DNA of 64,000 nt from Candidatus Endomicrobiellum devescovinae (GTDB lineage Bacteria > Elusimicrobiota > Endomicrobiia > Endomicrobiales > Endomicrobiaceae), in assembly GCA_031267795.1 (NCBI GenBank), contig JAIRYK010000010.1, positions 1 to 64,000 on the forward strand, written 5' to 3'. Within the stretch, counting starts at the first letter, position 1, and every line of letters starts with the position of its first letter. Positions 36,084-45,230 of this stretch are shown one piece after another. The notes under the pieces were generated by a model. That model worked only from the letters and a program-made list of their open reading frames with translations. It had not been told where the DNA came from and searched no databases. Position numbers and translations under genes: made by a program.

Positions 36084-37868
36084 ATGCCGATAAATATTCT
36101 TTCTCAGGAAACCATTAATAAAATAGCTGCGGGGGAAGTTGTAGAACGACCTCTAAATGTCGTCAAAGAGCTTGTAGAAAATTCTTTAGACGCTTTTGCG
36201 TCTTCTGTAACCGTAGAGATAGAAAAAGCTGGTAAAAATCTTATAAGAGTTTCCGACAACGGTTGTGGCATGGATAAAAAGGATTTAGAGTTGTCTATAT
36301 TAAGGCACGCCACAAGCAAAATAGAAAATTTTGAGGATTTATCCCACATACACACAATGGGGTTCAGAGGAGAGGCTCTGTCTTCCATAGCGGCTGTATC
36401 TAATTTTGATGTAAAAACAAGAAAAAAGGGAGAATCTTCGGGTTGGAAGCTTTCAAGTAACGGCGGTAAAAATGTAAGCGTTGTTCCATGTTCAGGTTCA
36501 GAAGGAACAATAACCGAAGTCAGGGATTTGTTTTTTAACGTTCCAGCTAGACAAAAATTTTTGAAAAGCGATTCTACCGAGCGGTCTAGAATTATAAGTT
36601 CTTTTGAAGAAATTGCTCTCGCAAATCCAGAAATATCTTTTAAAATGTTTTCTGAAAATAAAACTGTTTTTTCAGCTTCTAAAACGAACAATAAACTTGA
36701 AAGAATTTCAGACATATTGGGTAAAGATTTTGCCAAAAACTTAAAGCGTGCAGAGGTAGAACACCCTAAAGTAGCGCTAGACATTTATTTTACTGGCAGA
36801 GATAACTCTCTTGCCAATAAAAAATATCAATATCTTTTTGTAAATTCTCGTCCAGTAAATTATCCTAAATGGCTTACACATTGCGTTTATCAAGCGTATA
36901 GAGAGTCTATTCCGCATGACATGCACCCCGGTATTCTAATTTACATTACAATTGATCCTTCAGAAATAGATGTAAATATACATCCGACAAAAAAAGAAGT
37001 AAAATTTGCCGATGAACAAAGTATGTACGATATTGTCTATAAAATTATAAAAAATACTCTTGTTTCGCATTCCTACCCTGAAATAAAAATAAATATTGAA
37101 CCAAAAGAAGACGTGGCTTTAAAAACTCCATATACTCTAAATAATTTTACTCATCAACATAAAGAAAACTATTCTCTTAGAAAAGATGACAATGTTGTCG
37201 CTGAGCCAATATCAAAATATAATCCTAAAAATTATTCAATAGATAAGTACGCTAATGTTTTTGCCAGACAACAAGAGTTTTCTCCTGAGAGCTTTGATGA
37301 AAATATAAAAGTTTTGGGGCAAACTTTTGGCACTTATATTGTTGTTGAAAATAAAGATAACTTGTATATTTTTGATCAACACGCTGCAGCGGAAAGAGTA
37401 AGGTACGAAGCTTATCTTTCTCAGATAAAAACTCAATCTTTGAAAATGCAGCAGTTGCTTATTCCTGAAACTTTTGACATATCTCCCAGCGGAGCGGCAG
37501 TTCTCAAAGCAAATATTGCTTTGTTTAATGAGCTAGGGATAATTATTGAAGAGTTTGGTCATAATTCATTTAGAATTACCGCATATCCCGCACTGCTTGG
37601 CACCGTGGCAATTGAGCAAATAATTAAAACTATAGTTTCAGATATAGAAGACGACAAGAATGCTGAAATGAAGGAAAAAACGGATAAGATTATTCGTTGT
37701 GCCTGCAGGTCTAGTATAAAGGCAGGAGACAGTGTCTCTTTTATTGAAACTAAAAAAATGATAAGCGATCTTTTCAAATGTAACCATCCTTTTACTTGTC
37801 CCCACGGCAGACCTACAGCTTATAGAATTTCTTTAAACGAACTAGAGAAATTCTTTAAACGTAAATAA
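36084..37868 (+). CDS. mutL: DNA mismatch repair protein MutL, endonuclease type
   Basis: The N-terminal GHKL ATPase has IAAGEVVERPLNVVKELVENS, DNGCGM and GFRGEALSSIA. The C-terminal domain carries the nicking endonuclease motif DQHAAAERVRYE, which fits DQHA-x2-E-x4-E, plus ACR and CPHGRPT motifs. So this MutL should nick DNA itself, as expected in bacteria without MutH. I start at the ATG at 36084, which gives the standard N-terminus PINILSQETINKIAAGE; the protein has 594 residues. Confidence 0.95.
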   Translation: MPINILSQETINKIAAGEVVERPLNVVKELVENSLDAFASSVTVEIEKAGKNLIRVSDNGCGMDKKDLELSILRHATSKIENFEDLSHIHTMGFRGEALSSIAAVSNFDVKTRKKGESSGWKLSSNGGKNVSVVPCSGSEGTITEVRDLFFNVPARQKFLKSDSTERSRIISSFEEIALANPEISFKMFSENKTVFSASKTNNKLERISDILGKDFAKNLKRAEVEHPKVALDIYFTGRDNSLANKKYQYLFVNSRPVNYPKWLTHCVYQAYRESIPHDMHPGILIYITIDPSEIDVNIHPTKKEVKFADEQSMYDIVYKIIKNTLVSHSYPEIKINIEPKEDVALKTPYTLNNFTHQHKENYSLRKDDNVVAEPISKYNPKNYSIDKYANVFARQQEFSPESFDENIKVLGQTFGTYIVVENKDNLYIFDQHAAAERVRYEAYLSQIKTQSLKMQQLLIPETFDISPSGAAVLKANIALFNELGIIIEEFGHNSFRITAYPALLGTVAIEQIIKTIVSDIEDDKNAEMKEKTDKIIRCACRSSIKAGDSVSFIETKKMISDLFKCNHPFTCPHGRPTAYRISLNELEKFFKRK

Positions 37869-37881
37869 GCGGAAATTGAAT

Positions 37882-38745
37882 ATGAGAAACGCAATAATAG
37901 TTATCTCAGGACCTACTGCAAGCGGAAAAACAAAAAAAGCCGTTGAAATTTGCAAAGAAATAAACGGAGAAATAATCTCTTGCGATTCAAGGCAAGTTTA
38001 TAAATATTTAGACATCGGAACAAATAAAGAAGGTATTTTTATACAAGACGGCATTCGTAAAATTGGCAGAATATGCCAGTTCTTGACGGACATTATAAAT
38101 CCAAATGAAAATTATAATGCGATGGAATTTGTTAAAGATGCAGATTTAAAAATATCTGAAATTGTTAAGAATGGAAAAGTCCCTGTTATAGTAGGCGGTA
38201 CGGGGTTATATATAAAAGCTTTGCTTTACGGTCTTGATGAGATGCCAAAAGCCGATGAGTCTGTGCGAAAAGAATTGAAAAGTAAAACTCAAGAGGAATT
38301 GTATGAGAGTCTTTTAAAGTTAGATCCTGCAGCGGCAGAGAAAAATAAAAGAAATCCTCAAAGATTGCTTAGAGCATTGGAAATTAACATGCTTTCAGGG
38401 AAAACTACGGGAGCGCTTATTAAGCCGAAAGCTCTAAGATATAATTTTAAGCATTATAGTCTTATAGTTGAAAACGATATTCTTTATGATAGAATTAATT
38501 CAAGATGTAAGCTGATGATAGAAAAAGGAATGATAGAAGAGACGGTCAAGATCTTAGATATGGGCTATGATAAAAATTGCCCTGCATTGAGCGGAATAGG
38601 TTATAAACACGTAATTCAATATCTTGATAAGAAAATTTCAAAAGAAGAATTGATAACGGCTTTTGCAAAAGACACAAGACATTACGCTAAGCGCCAAAAA
38701 ACTTGGTTTAAAGCTCAGCCTGACGTTGAATTTGTATTAGATTAG
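37882..38745 (+). CDS. miaA: tRNA dimethylallyltransferase
   Basis: MiaA transfers dimethylallyl from its diphosphate to A37 of tRNA. The P-loop is SGPTASGKT; DSRQVYKYLDIGTNK and IVGGTGLYIKALLYG are family motifs; and RLLRALEI and YAKRQKTWF occur near the end. At 287-289 residues it is slightly short but complete. The ATG at 37882 is preferred over a TTG two codons upstream. It provides the substrate for MiaB. Confidence 0.94.
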   Translation: MRNAIIVISGPTASGKTKKAVEICKEINGEIISCDSRQVYKYLDIGTNKEGIFIQDGIRKIGRICQFLTDIINPNENYNAMEFVKDADLKISEIVKNGKVPVIVGGTGLYIKALLYGLDEMPKADESVRKELKSKTQEELYESLLKLDPAAAEKNKRNPQRLLRALEINMLSGKTTGALIKPKALRYNFKHYSLIVENDILYDRINSRCKLMIEKGMIEETVKILDMGYDKNCPALSGIGYKHVIQYLDKKISKEELITAFAKDTRHYAKRQKTWFKAQPDVEFVLD

Positions 38746-38754
38746 GGTTTAAGC

Positions 38755-40287
38755 ATGGAACATAAAACTCTTATAAAAAATGCAGGGAAAACTTCTTTTG
38801 GAACAATGCTTTCAAGAATTCTCGGATACATAAGAGACATGCTTGTCGCCTATTTTTTTGGAACGGGTGCGTTTGCCGACGCTTTTTATGCAGCTTTTAA
38901 AATACCCAACCTTTTTAGACGGATATTTGGTGAAGGTTCATTTTCAGCGGCTTTTGTGCCTGTGTTTAGCGAATATTTGCATACAAAAGATAAAAGCGAA
39001 ACGCAAAAATTTTTGAATATTGTTTTTACGGCTTTGTTTATAACTCTTTTTGTGGTATCAATTTTGGGCGTATTTTTTGCTCCAGCACTTGCAAAGATAA
39101 TAGCTTGGGGATTTACAAATGACCCTGAGAAAATGCAACTTACTATAGATCTTACGAGATTGATGTTTCCGTTTATTCTTTTTATTTGCCTTGCTGCTTT
39201 TCTACTTGCAATCCTCAATACTTTACATTCTTTCTTTATACCTGCGTTTGCGCCGTCAATGCTAAGTTTTTCTGAAATTTTTTATATGTTGGCGGTTGCT
39301 CCTGTTCTTGTTTCAGAAAGCCAGATTAAAGGTCTTGCTGTAAGCGTTATACTAGGCGGCGCATTGCACTTTTTTATTCAGTACCCCAAACTTAAAAGTT
39401 TAGGCTGGCATCTAAAATTTATGTTGGATTTAAAGCATCCCGGAATAAAGAAGATAGCTATTCTCATGTTGCCGTCTTTAGTCGGGTTGTCTGTGGATCA
39501 GATTAATGCTTTTGTAGATAATATTTGCGCAACATTAATTTCTTCTGGAGCCGTATCCGCTCTCTACTATTCTAATAGAGTTATGCAGCTTCCTCTTGCT
39601 ATTTTTGGTTTGGCTTTTGCCGCCGTTTCTTTACCTGCTATGTCAAAAGCTTATGCTCAGAAGGATATGGCTGCTCTAAAAAATTCTCTCAATTATTCAG
39701 TTAGGTTTATAAACTTTGCTTTGCTTCCAGCAGCAGCAGGACTTATGACTGTAGGATTACCGATAATTAAGTTTTTATTTGAGCATGGAAGATTTTCATA
39801 TGCTGGTTCTATTATGACTAACAATGCTTTATTTTATTATTCTTTAGGGCTTCCTGCTTACGCTGCGGCGAAAATTTTTGCTAACGCATTTTATTCGTTT
39901 CAAGATACTAAAACGCCTGTAAAAACAGCTATCTGGGCTATGATTTTGCATATTGTTCTATGCATGATCTTGATGCGTCCTATGGGTGTTGGCGGTCTTG
40001 CTCTTGCCACAGCTGTGTCTTCTTACTTTAATTTTATGCTACTTGCGATATATTTGAGGAAGCGTATAGGAAGATTTGGCTTGAGATTGATAATATTTTC
40101 TTCTTGCAAGTCATTCATTTCTTCAATAATTACCGCTATTGTAGCTTGGAATGCTTGCAAAGTATCCGACAACCTATTTATTTCAGTGCCTGCTGCTATA
40201 GTTTTGAGCTTAGCTGCCTTTGTTGTATCGTCATATATTTTGAGATCTGAAGAGCTTAAGACATTTAAAAATGCTTTTGTCAGATAA
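38755..40287 (+). CDS. murJ: Lipid II flippase MurJ
   Basis: This 510-residue integral membrane protein of the MVF family has about 14 membrane segments. Signatures include TMLSRILGYIRDMLVAYFFG, FADAFYAAFKIPNLFRRIFGEGSF read across two stretches, and ALYYSNRVMQLPLAIFG. It moves lipid II to the periplasmic face for peptidoglycan synthesis. It is 9 nt downstream of miaA and likely in the same transcript. Its presence agrees with the other peptidoglycan enzymes in the window. Confidence 0.92.
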   Translation: MEHKTLIKNAGKTSFGTMLSRILGYIRDMLVAYFFGTGAFADAFYAAFKIPNLFRRIFGEGSFSAAFVPVFSEYLHTKDKSETQKFLNIVFTALFITLFVVSILGVFFAPALAKIIAWGFTNDPEKMQLTIDLTRLMFPFILFICLAAFLLAILNTLHSFFIPAFAPSMLSFSEIFYMLAVAPVLVSESQIKGLAVSVILGGALHFFIQYPKLKSLGWHLKFMLDLKHPGIKKIAILMLPSLVGLSVDQINAFVDNICATLISSGAVSALYYSNRVMQLPLAIFGLAFAAVSLPAMSKAYAQKDMAALKNSLNYSVRFINFALLPAAAGLMTVGLPIIKFLFEHGRFSYAGSIMTNNALFYYSLGLPAYAAAKIFANAFYSFQDTKTPVKTAIWAMILHIVLCMILMRPMGVGGLALATAVSSYFNFMLLAIYLRKRIGRFGLRLIIFSSCKSFISSIITAIVAWNACKVSDNLFISVPAAIVLSLAAFVVSSYILRSEELKTFKNAFVR

Positions 40288-40301
40288 GAGAGCAAACATT
40301 T

Positions 40302-41600
40302 ATGCCTGTATGTAAAAATAAAAGACTTGAACAGATTCCAAAACTTCCGGGCGTTTACATAATGCGTGACGGAATAGGAAATATAATCTATATCGGTAAG
40401 GCTAAAAGTCTTAAAGACAGACTGTCATCATATTTTAATGCAGACATAAATTCAAAATCGGCTGCTATTATAACAGCTATGCGCAAGATAGATTATATTT
40501 TATGTACTTCAGAAAGAGAATCGTTGATTGTTGAGAGACAATTGATAAATAAGATAAAACCATACTTTAATTCCATGTGGAAAGATGACAAGTCTTATCC
40601 TTACATAAAGTTTTCAGTAAGTGAAGATTTTCCACGTTTAACATTTACAAGAAAAAAAATTGCCGATGGTTCTTTGTATTTTGGACCGTATCCTCAACTT
40701 TCCTATATTAAAAAACTTGTCCGTTGGCTTATAAAATTTTTTAAAATTCGTCCGTGCAAATTAAATTTTACGCAATGCGAACTTCCTGAAGAAAAAAAGG
40801 TTAAATCTTGCATATACTACCACACGGGTATGTGTTATGCTCCGTGTATGGATAAGATTACTAAGGAAGAGTACAAAAATAAAATAAAAGATGTAGCGTT
40901 GTTTTTAAACGGAAAATTTAAGAAGCTGGAAGACGAGTGGCAAACACGCATGTTTAATTTAAGCAATAATATGCGTTACGAAGAAGCTAAAGAAGTAAGA
41001 GACAGGCTTTATGCTATTGAGAATATGTCCGAAAGAGTGATGATTAATGAAATTACTCAAGATGAGATAAACAAGTCTGTTCAAAGGGCGGACAGTATAA
41101 ATGAATTGAAAAAAGTTTTAGGATTGAAAAATTCTCCTGCTGTTATAGAGGGTTTTGATAATTCAAACATACAAGGCACAAATGCTGTTGCCTCAATGGT
41201 TAGATTTCACAATGGTATCGCTGATAAAAAAAACTATAGACGTTTTAAAATAAAAACTGTAGAAGGCGCAGATGATTTTGCCACCATGCGAGAAGTTGTT
41301 TTTAGAAGATATTCGTCGTTAATTAGAAAAAATGAGAAACTGCCTGATTTAATTTTGATTGATGGAGGAAAAGGACAACTTAGAGCCGCTGTAAGCGCTT
41401 TGGAAGAGCTTCAGATTAACGTACCTATAATTTCTTTGGCGAAAAAAAATGAAGAAATATTTTTTCCTACTAAGGACAAAGCATTAGTTTTAAGCAAGCA
41501 TTCCGAAGCTTTAAAACTCTTGCAATCGGTAAGGGACGAATCTCATAGGTTTGCGTTAAATTATCACAGGCATCTGAGAAAAAGAGAATTTTTCAGATAA
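40302..41600 (+). CDS. uvrC: UvrC-like excinuclease subunit without C-terminal HhH
   Basis: The GIY-YIG nuclease domain is intact (PGVYIMRDGIGNIIYIGKAK with later Arg and Glu). A Cys-rich segment follows (CKLNFTQC, CIYYHTGMCYAPC), then a UVR helix pair (MRYEEAKEVRDRL), and the RNase H-like domain with GFDNSNIQG, LILIDGGKGQL and RDESHRFA, giving Asp, Asp and His of the 5'-incision site. The protein stops at 432 residues, right after HRHLRKREFF, where others continue into a tandem helix-hairpin-helix of 100 or more residues. Nothing downstream encodes it. So this UvrC is truncated or naturally short. Confidence 0.88.
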   Translation: MPVCKNKRLEQIPKLPGVYIMRDGIGNIIYIGKAKSLKDRLSSYFNADINSKSAAIITAMRKIDYILCTSERESLIVERQLINKIKPYFNSMWKDDKSYPYIKFSVSEDFPRLTFTRKKIADGSLYFGPYPQLSYIKKLVRWLIKFFKIRPCKLNFTQCELPEEKKVKSCIYYHTGMCYAPCMDKITKEEYKNKIKDVALFLNGKFKKLEDEWQTRMFNLSNNMRYEEAKEVRDRLYAIENMSERVMINEITQDEINKSVQRADSINELKKVLGLKNSPAVIEGFDNSNIQGTNAVASMVRFHNGIADKKNYRRFKIKTVEGADDFATMREVVFRRYSSLIRKNEKLPDLILIDGGKGQLRAAVSALEELQINVPIISLAKKNEEIFFPTKDKALVLSKHSEALKLLQSVRDESHRFALNYHRHLRKREFFR

Positions 41601-41640
41601 ATTGACTAAAAGGACGTAAATTTATATTTATGAAAAAGAT

Positions 41641-41964
41641 ATGAAAAAAATACCAAAAGATATTATTAAAAAGATGAAAAGTTATCCTGACTTTTACAAG
41701 AAAGTTTGGACTGTTTGTTTTGAAATACCTGCGGGTAAAACGTTGACATATAAGCAAATTGCGGAAAAAATAGGTTCACCCAAAGCTGCAAGAGCTGTAG
41801 GAACCGCATTGGCAAATAATCCTTTTGCTCCGCTAATTCCTTGCCACAGGATTATAAGAAGCGACGGTAAACTTGGAGAGTATTCTGCTTCAGGCGGCTT
41901 GAAGAAAAAGCAAGCAATGCTTAAATACGAGAAGGAAACAGGAAAAAATGCTTCGTTGGATTAA
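41641..41964 (+). CDS. ogt: O6-alkylguanine-DNA alkyltransferase, short form
   Basis: The 107-residue protein covers only the C-terminal DNA-binding and active-site domain: VWTVCFEIPAGKTLTYKQIA, AARAVGTALANNP, and the acceptor Cys in IPCHRII. Because Cys is kept, it can be a real methyltransferase and not an alkyltransferase-like protein with Trp. The N-terminal domain of Ogt is absent, as in many small homologues. It follows uvrC by 40 nt, so DNA repair genes are grouped. The lipoate ligase frame overlaps its end by 17 nt. Confidence 0.9.
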   Translation: MKKIPKDIIKKMKSYPDFYKKVWTVCFEIPAGKTLTYKQIAEKIGSPKAARAVGTALANNPFAPLIPCHRIIRSDGKLGEYSASGGLKKKQAMLKYEKETGKNASLD

Positions 41965-42606
41965 AGATAAGCCTAGAAACGCTGTTATGAACATGTCTAT
42001 AGACGAAATGTTATTTAATGAATATAGTACCATTCCTGTTTTAAGAACTTATTACTGGGATAATTCTTATACAACTATAGGTTATTTTCAAAAAGCAAAG
42101 GATGTTGCTGCAAAGGACTTTGTAAGAAGATTTACTGGCGGTCTTACGGTAAATCATCAACATGACGTTTCATATTGTTTCATTGCTTCGTCAAAATATT
42201 GGGATGTTTATGACCAAAATGAGACTTATAAGAGATTATTCATTCATCTATAAAAAAAGCTTTGGGAGAATGCGGGGTTTATGTGAGTATGCTTAAAGAA
42301 AAAACAGATCACGTAGATAATATTTGTGTAAATACTTTTTATACTAATGATTTAGTTTTTCAAGGTAAAAAAATTGTAGGGTCATGTCTTAGAAGAAGAG
42401 GTGGCAAACTTATTGTTCAAGGTTCTATCCATGTTCATTTAGAGACACATATCACAGATTTGTTTTCAGAGATGTTTGCTAAAAGCTTGGCATCTGTTAT
42501 GAATAAAGATTTAACTGAAACCCCTTTAGACAAATCCGATATTGAAAAGGCTTTGATAGTAGCCGAAGAAAGATATTCAAATGCTAGCTGGAACAATAAA
42601 TATTGA
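41948..42606 (+). pseudogene. lplA: Lipoate-protein ligase-like gene, frameshifted
   Basis: The first frame (41948-42253) reads RWIKDKPRNAVMNMSIDEM, PVLRTYYWDNSYTTIGYFQ and RRFTGGLTVNHQHDVSYCFI, the N-terminal half of lipoate/octanoyl ligases; it stops at 42253. The next frame continues in phase as EIIHSSIKKALGECGV into NDLVFQGKKIVGSCLRRRGGKLIVQGS, which holds the Lys that binds lipoyl-AMP. Adding one base at about 42,232 (a lost A in tataagagatt) rejoins them as TYKEIIHSSIKKALGECG. The whole is about 220 residues. The RRxTGG region is close to the family consensus. Likely inactive, leaving another lipoylation route or none. Confidence 0.8.
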
Positions 42607-42637
42607 TTAACTTTTGGATAATTTATAAAATTTCTGT

Positions 42638-43279
42638 ATGACAATTTCTAATATTGAAAAAATAAAATGCCCTCAAGGACATCTCTTTGAGGCAAGTTTG
42701 CTTTCCGCTATAAGCGTTTCAGACAACCCTGAATTAAAGGAGGCTTTGATAGCGGGCGAAATTAATCTAGTTTCATGCCCTGTTTGTGGAGAAATGTTCT
42801 TTGCTGAGTGTTTTATACTCTACCACGACAGTGAAAACGAACTTATAGCCTTTGTTTATCCTTTGAGTTTCCAAGAGCAAGCCGCTCAATGTAAAGCTAA
42901 GATGAAGAAAGAGTTTGATCTTGCATTAGCGAACTTTGAGGAAAGACGAAAAATAAACTATGAGCCTATTCTTTTGTTTGGTATTGAAGACTTAGTTTTG
43001 TTGCTTCGTTCAGAACAAAATATTGAGGATGAAGAAGCTATTTTAAAATATATTGCGCCGAAATTGTCTCTAAAGGTTGTAAAAATATCTCCGCACCTTT
43101 CGCGTAGGCTTGGAATCCCGAAATTGCTTCCCATTCCTAAAGGTCTAAAAGAGCTAGATGTAAAAGCCTTAACAGAGAGTTTGCAAGCCCTTGTTAAATA
43201 TAATCCTAACCTTTTGCATTATGTTGAGCTATTGGAAAAAATATCAAAACGTAGAATAAATATTTCAGATATAAAATAA
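42638..43279 (+). CDS. CpXC domain protein
   Basis: This 213-residue protein begins with a zinc-ribbon-like segment: KCPQGHLFEA and LVSCPVCGEMFFAECFILYHD, matching the CpXC domain. The C-terminal half is helical and unrelated to anything I recognise. The function of CpXC proteins is unknown. The stop codon overlaps the start of the SpoVG-like gene by 1 nt, so they may be co-translated. No signal peptide is seen, so it is probably cytoplasmic. Confidence 0.72.
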   Translation: MTISNIEKIKCPQGHLFEASLLSAISVSDNPELKEALIAGEINLVSCPVCGEMFFAECFILYHDSENELIAFVYPLSFQEQAAQCKAKMKKEFDLALANFEERRKINYEPILLFGIEDLVLLLRSEQNIEDEEAILKYIAPKLSLKVVKISPHLSRRLGIPKLLPIPKGLKELDVKALTESLQALVKYNPNLLHYVELLEKISKRRINISDIK

Positions 43280-43835
43280 TGCTAACTTTTTCTTTGCGAG
43301 CTGGATCCCTAATTCTTATCGTTGCAATTTGCTTGTCGCTCCCCTCTGTGTTGTTTGCCGATCTAAAAATCACTAAAATTCAAAAAACAGCCGAATTTTA
43401 TGAAGTTGTTTTAAACAACGATATTAAAATCTCAAATATATTTTTAAGAGACAATGTTTTGGAGTTTCCTAAATACAAGAATAAGAACAAAACTTACAAA
43501 CAAATTACAGTTTTGAAAAGAGATTTTAAAAATTATTTGTTAGACGCCTTGTTGAATAATAATACATTTTCAGGAAAATGCATAACATCTTTTAAAATAA
43601 ATAAAATGTCGGTTTGAAAAACAATAAGTCTATAAAAGCGTTTGTTTCCATTATTTTTGACGATGATATTGAAGTTGAATGTCGTATTATGAATGGCAAA
43701 AAAGGTTTGTGGATAGCGTGTCCTTCAGATTTGAAGCACGGCATTTGGATAAAGAATTTTACTTTTATAAACAAAGACTTGCAAAAGAATATTGAAAAAA
43801 AGCTAATTACAGATTATACTTCAGTTATAAGTTAA
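43279..43835 (+). pseudogene. Exported double SpoVG-like protein, split in two frames
   Basis: The first frame (43279-43617) has a signal peptide (LILIVAICLSLPSVLFA) followed by DLKITKIQKT, KISNIFLRDNVLEFPKYKN and FKNYLLDALLNN, an outline of a SpoVG domain. It ends with ITSFKINKMSV. The second frame (TTG 43614 to 43835) reads KSIKAFVSIIFDDDIEVECR, GKKGLWIACPSD and FTFINKDLQKNIEKKLI, a clear SpoVG domain that lacks its first strand; ITSFKINKM at the end of the first frame is that strand. One added base near 43,610 makes a single protein of two SpoVG domains. Alternatively TTGA is a coupled stop/start. SpoVG proteins bind nucleic acid in the cytosol, so an exported version is odd. Confidence 0.62.
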
Positions 43836-43850
43836 TTGGTAATTATAATT

Positions 43851-45230
43851 ATGCAAGAAAATAGAGTAAGCAAAAATATTATAGATATTATTTATGATTC
43901 TCTCTTGCCTGTTGCTTCGGGAATTTTTTTTATTGTTTGGGCTGTTAATTTGCTAAAGCATCCAGTTTTGTATTTCCCTGTCATTGCCGTTCCTATAATA
44001 ATACTTTATTACTTTTCAGGAAGTATTTTCAGCGGAATTCTGACATCTATATCTATTGTTACAGGTATTGTAGAATCTTTATTTTTTGTTGAATTGAAAA
44101 CAGAAATATATATGTTGCTATTTGAGTGTTTGGCAATACTTGGGGTATATTTAATTCTTGAACTTTACAGAAGAAGGTATGTTTATATTGAAGATAAATT
44201 TTTAGTTGAACGCGACAATTTAAGAAAAAAAATTGCCGAGAAAGAATTTGCAATTTCCGAAAATAACAGAATAAGTGACACTTTGTCAGGACAAATTGAA
44301 AATTTCAGAAAAATAGGCGATATTCTTCAAACTTTTCATAGTTCTTTAAACGAAAAAGAAATAATACATAAGTCTGAACATATTACTTTTATGCTTTTTT
44401 CTAAAGGAACTTGGAAATTAAGAAAATATGATGATAGCGATGAGATTGCTTCTTATATAAAACAGACGTCTAGTCCTTTGATAGTCTCAAATATTAAAAA
44501 AGATAATCGTTTTGAGAATATGCATAAGTCTGGAAAAATCTCCATTATAGCCGTTCCTATTAAGTTTAACGAAATATTTTGGGGTATTTTGGAAGGCTCG
44601 TCTTATAATGAGAATTTCTTTTCTCAGGAGAATTTGCAGCAATTGTCAATGTTTTCAAGCGTTATAGCTACGGCTTTAAATAATTTTTATCTCTATAAAC
44701 AATTGCAATCTTTGGCAATATCAGACGGCTTAACTGGGCTTTATACAAACACTTATTTTAAAGAAAGATTGAGTGAAGAATTGAATCGTTCATTAAATAA
44801 TAAGATACCTTTTTCTTTAGGACTATTGGACGTAGATGGATTTAAAGAAGTGAACGATAAGTATAGTCATCAAGCTGGCGACTTTGTTCTCAGACGTCTA
44901 GCTTCTATCTTACGGTTAAATTTTAGAGAGTCTGATTTTATAGCAAGATATGGCGGAGAGGAATTTGCTTGTATGATGTTGCATACATCTTCCAAAGAGG
45001 CTTACAGAATTTTAGAGAAAATTAGAACATTTATAGAACGCGAAGATTTCTTTATTCCTGTTGAAAGTTTGCTGCCTGTTCGTTTAAAAATAACGGTTAG
45101 CTTGGGCTTTGTTTCGCTTAATGGCAAAACTCAAGTATCTCAGGAAGAGTTTCTGAAAAATGCCGATGAAGCTCTTTATAAAGCGAAACGTTTGGGGAAA
45201 AATAGAGTTGAAGAATATATATATGAATAA
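43851..45230 (+). CDS. Membrane diguanylate cyclase, GAF-GGDEF
   Basis: The 459-residue protein has membrane segments in the first 100 residues, a coiled coil (about 105-155), a GAF-like domain (about 155-275) and a GGDEF domain starting SDGLTGLYTNTYFKERL. The active site is RYGGEEF, and RESD five residues upstream fits the RxxD product-inhibition site, so it should make cyclic di-GMP with feedback. Starts: ATG 43851 is preferred over TTG 43836. It overlaps the next gene, another GGDEF protein, so the two are co-expressed. Confidence 0.88.
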   Translation: MQENRVSKNIIDIIYDSLLPVASGIFFIVWAVNLLKHPVLYFPVIAVPIIILYYFSGSIFSGILTSISIVTGIVESLFFVELKTEIYMLLFECLAILGVYLILELYRRRYVYIEDKFLVERDNLRKKIAEKEFAISENNRISDTLSGQIENFRKIGDILQTFHSSLNEKEIIHKSEHITFMLFSKGTWKLRKYDDSDEIASYIKQTSSPLIVSNIKKDNRFENMHKSGKISIIAVPIKFNEIFWGILEGSSYNENFFSQENLQQLSMFSSVIATALNNFYLYKQLQSLAISDGLTGLYTNTYFKERLSEELNRSLNNKIPFSLGLLDVDGFKEVNDKYSHQAGDFVLRRLASILRLNFRESDFIARYGGEEFACMMLHTSSKEAYRILEKIRTFIEREDFFIPVESLLPVRLKITVSLGFVSLNGKTQVSQEEFLKNADEALYKAKRLGKNRVEEYIYE

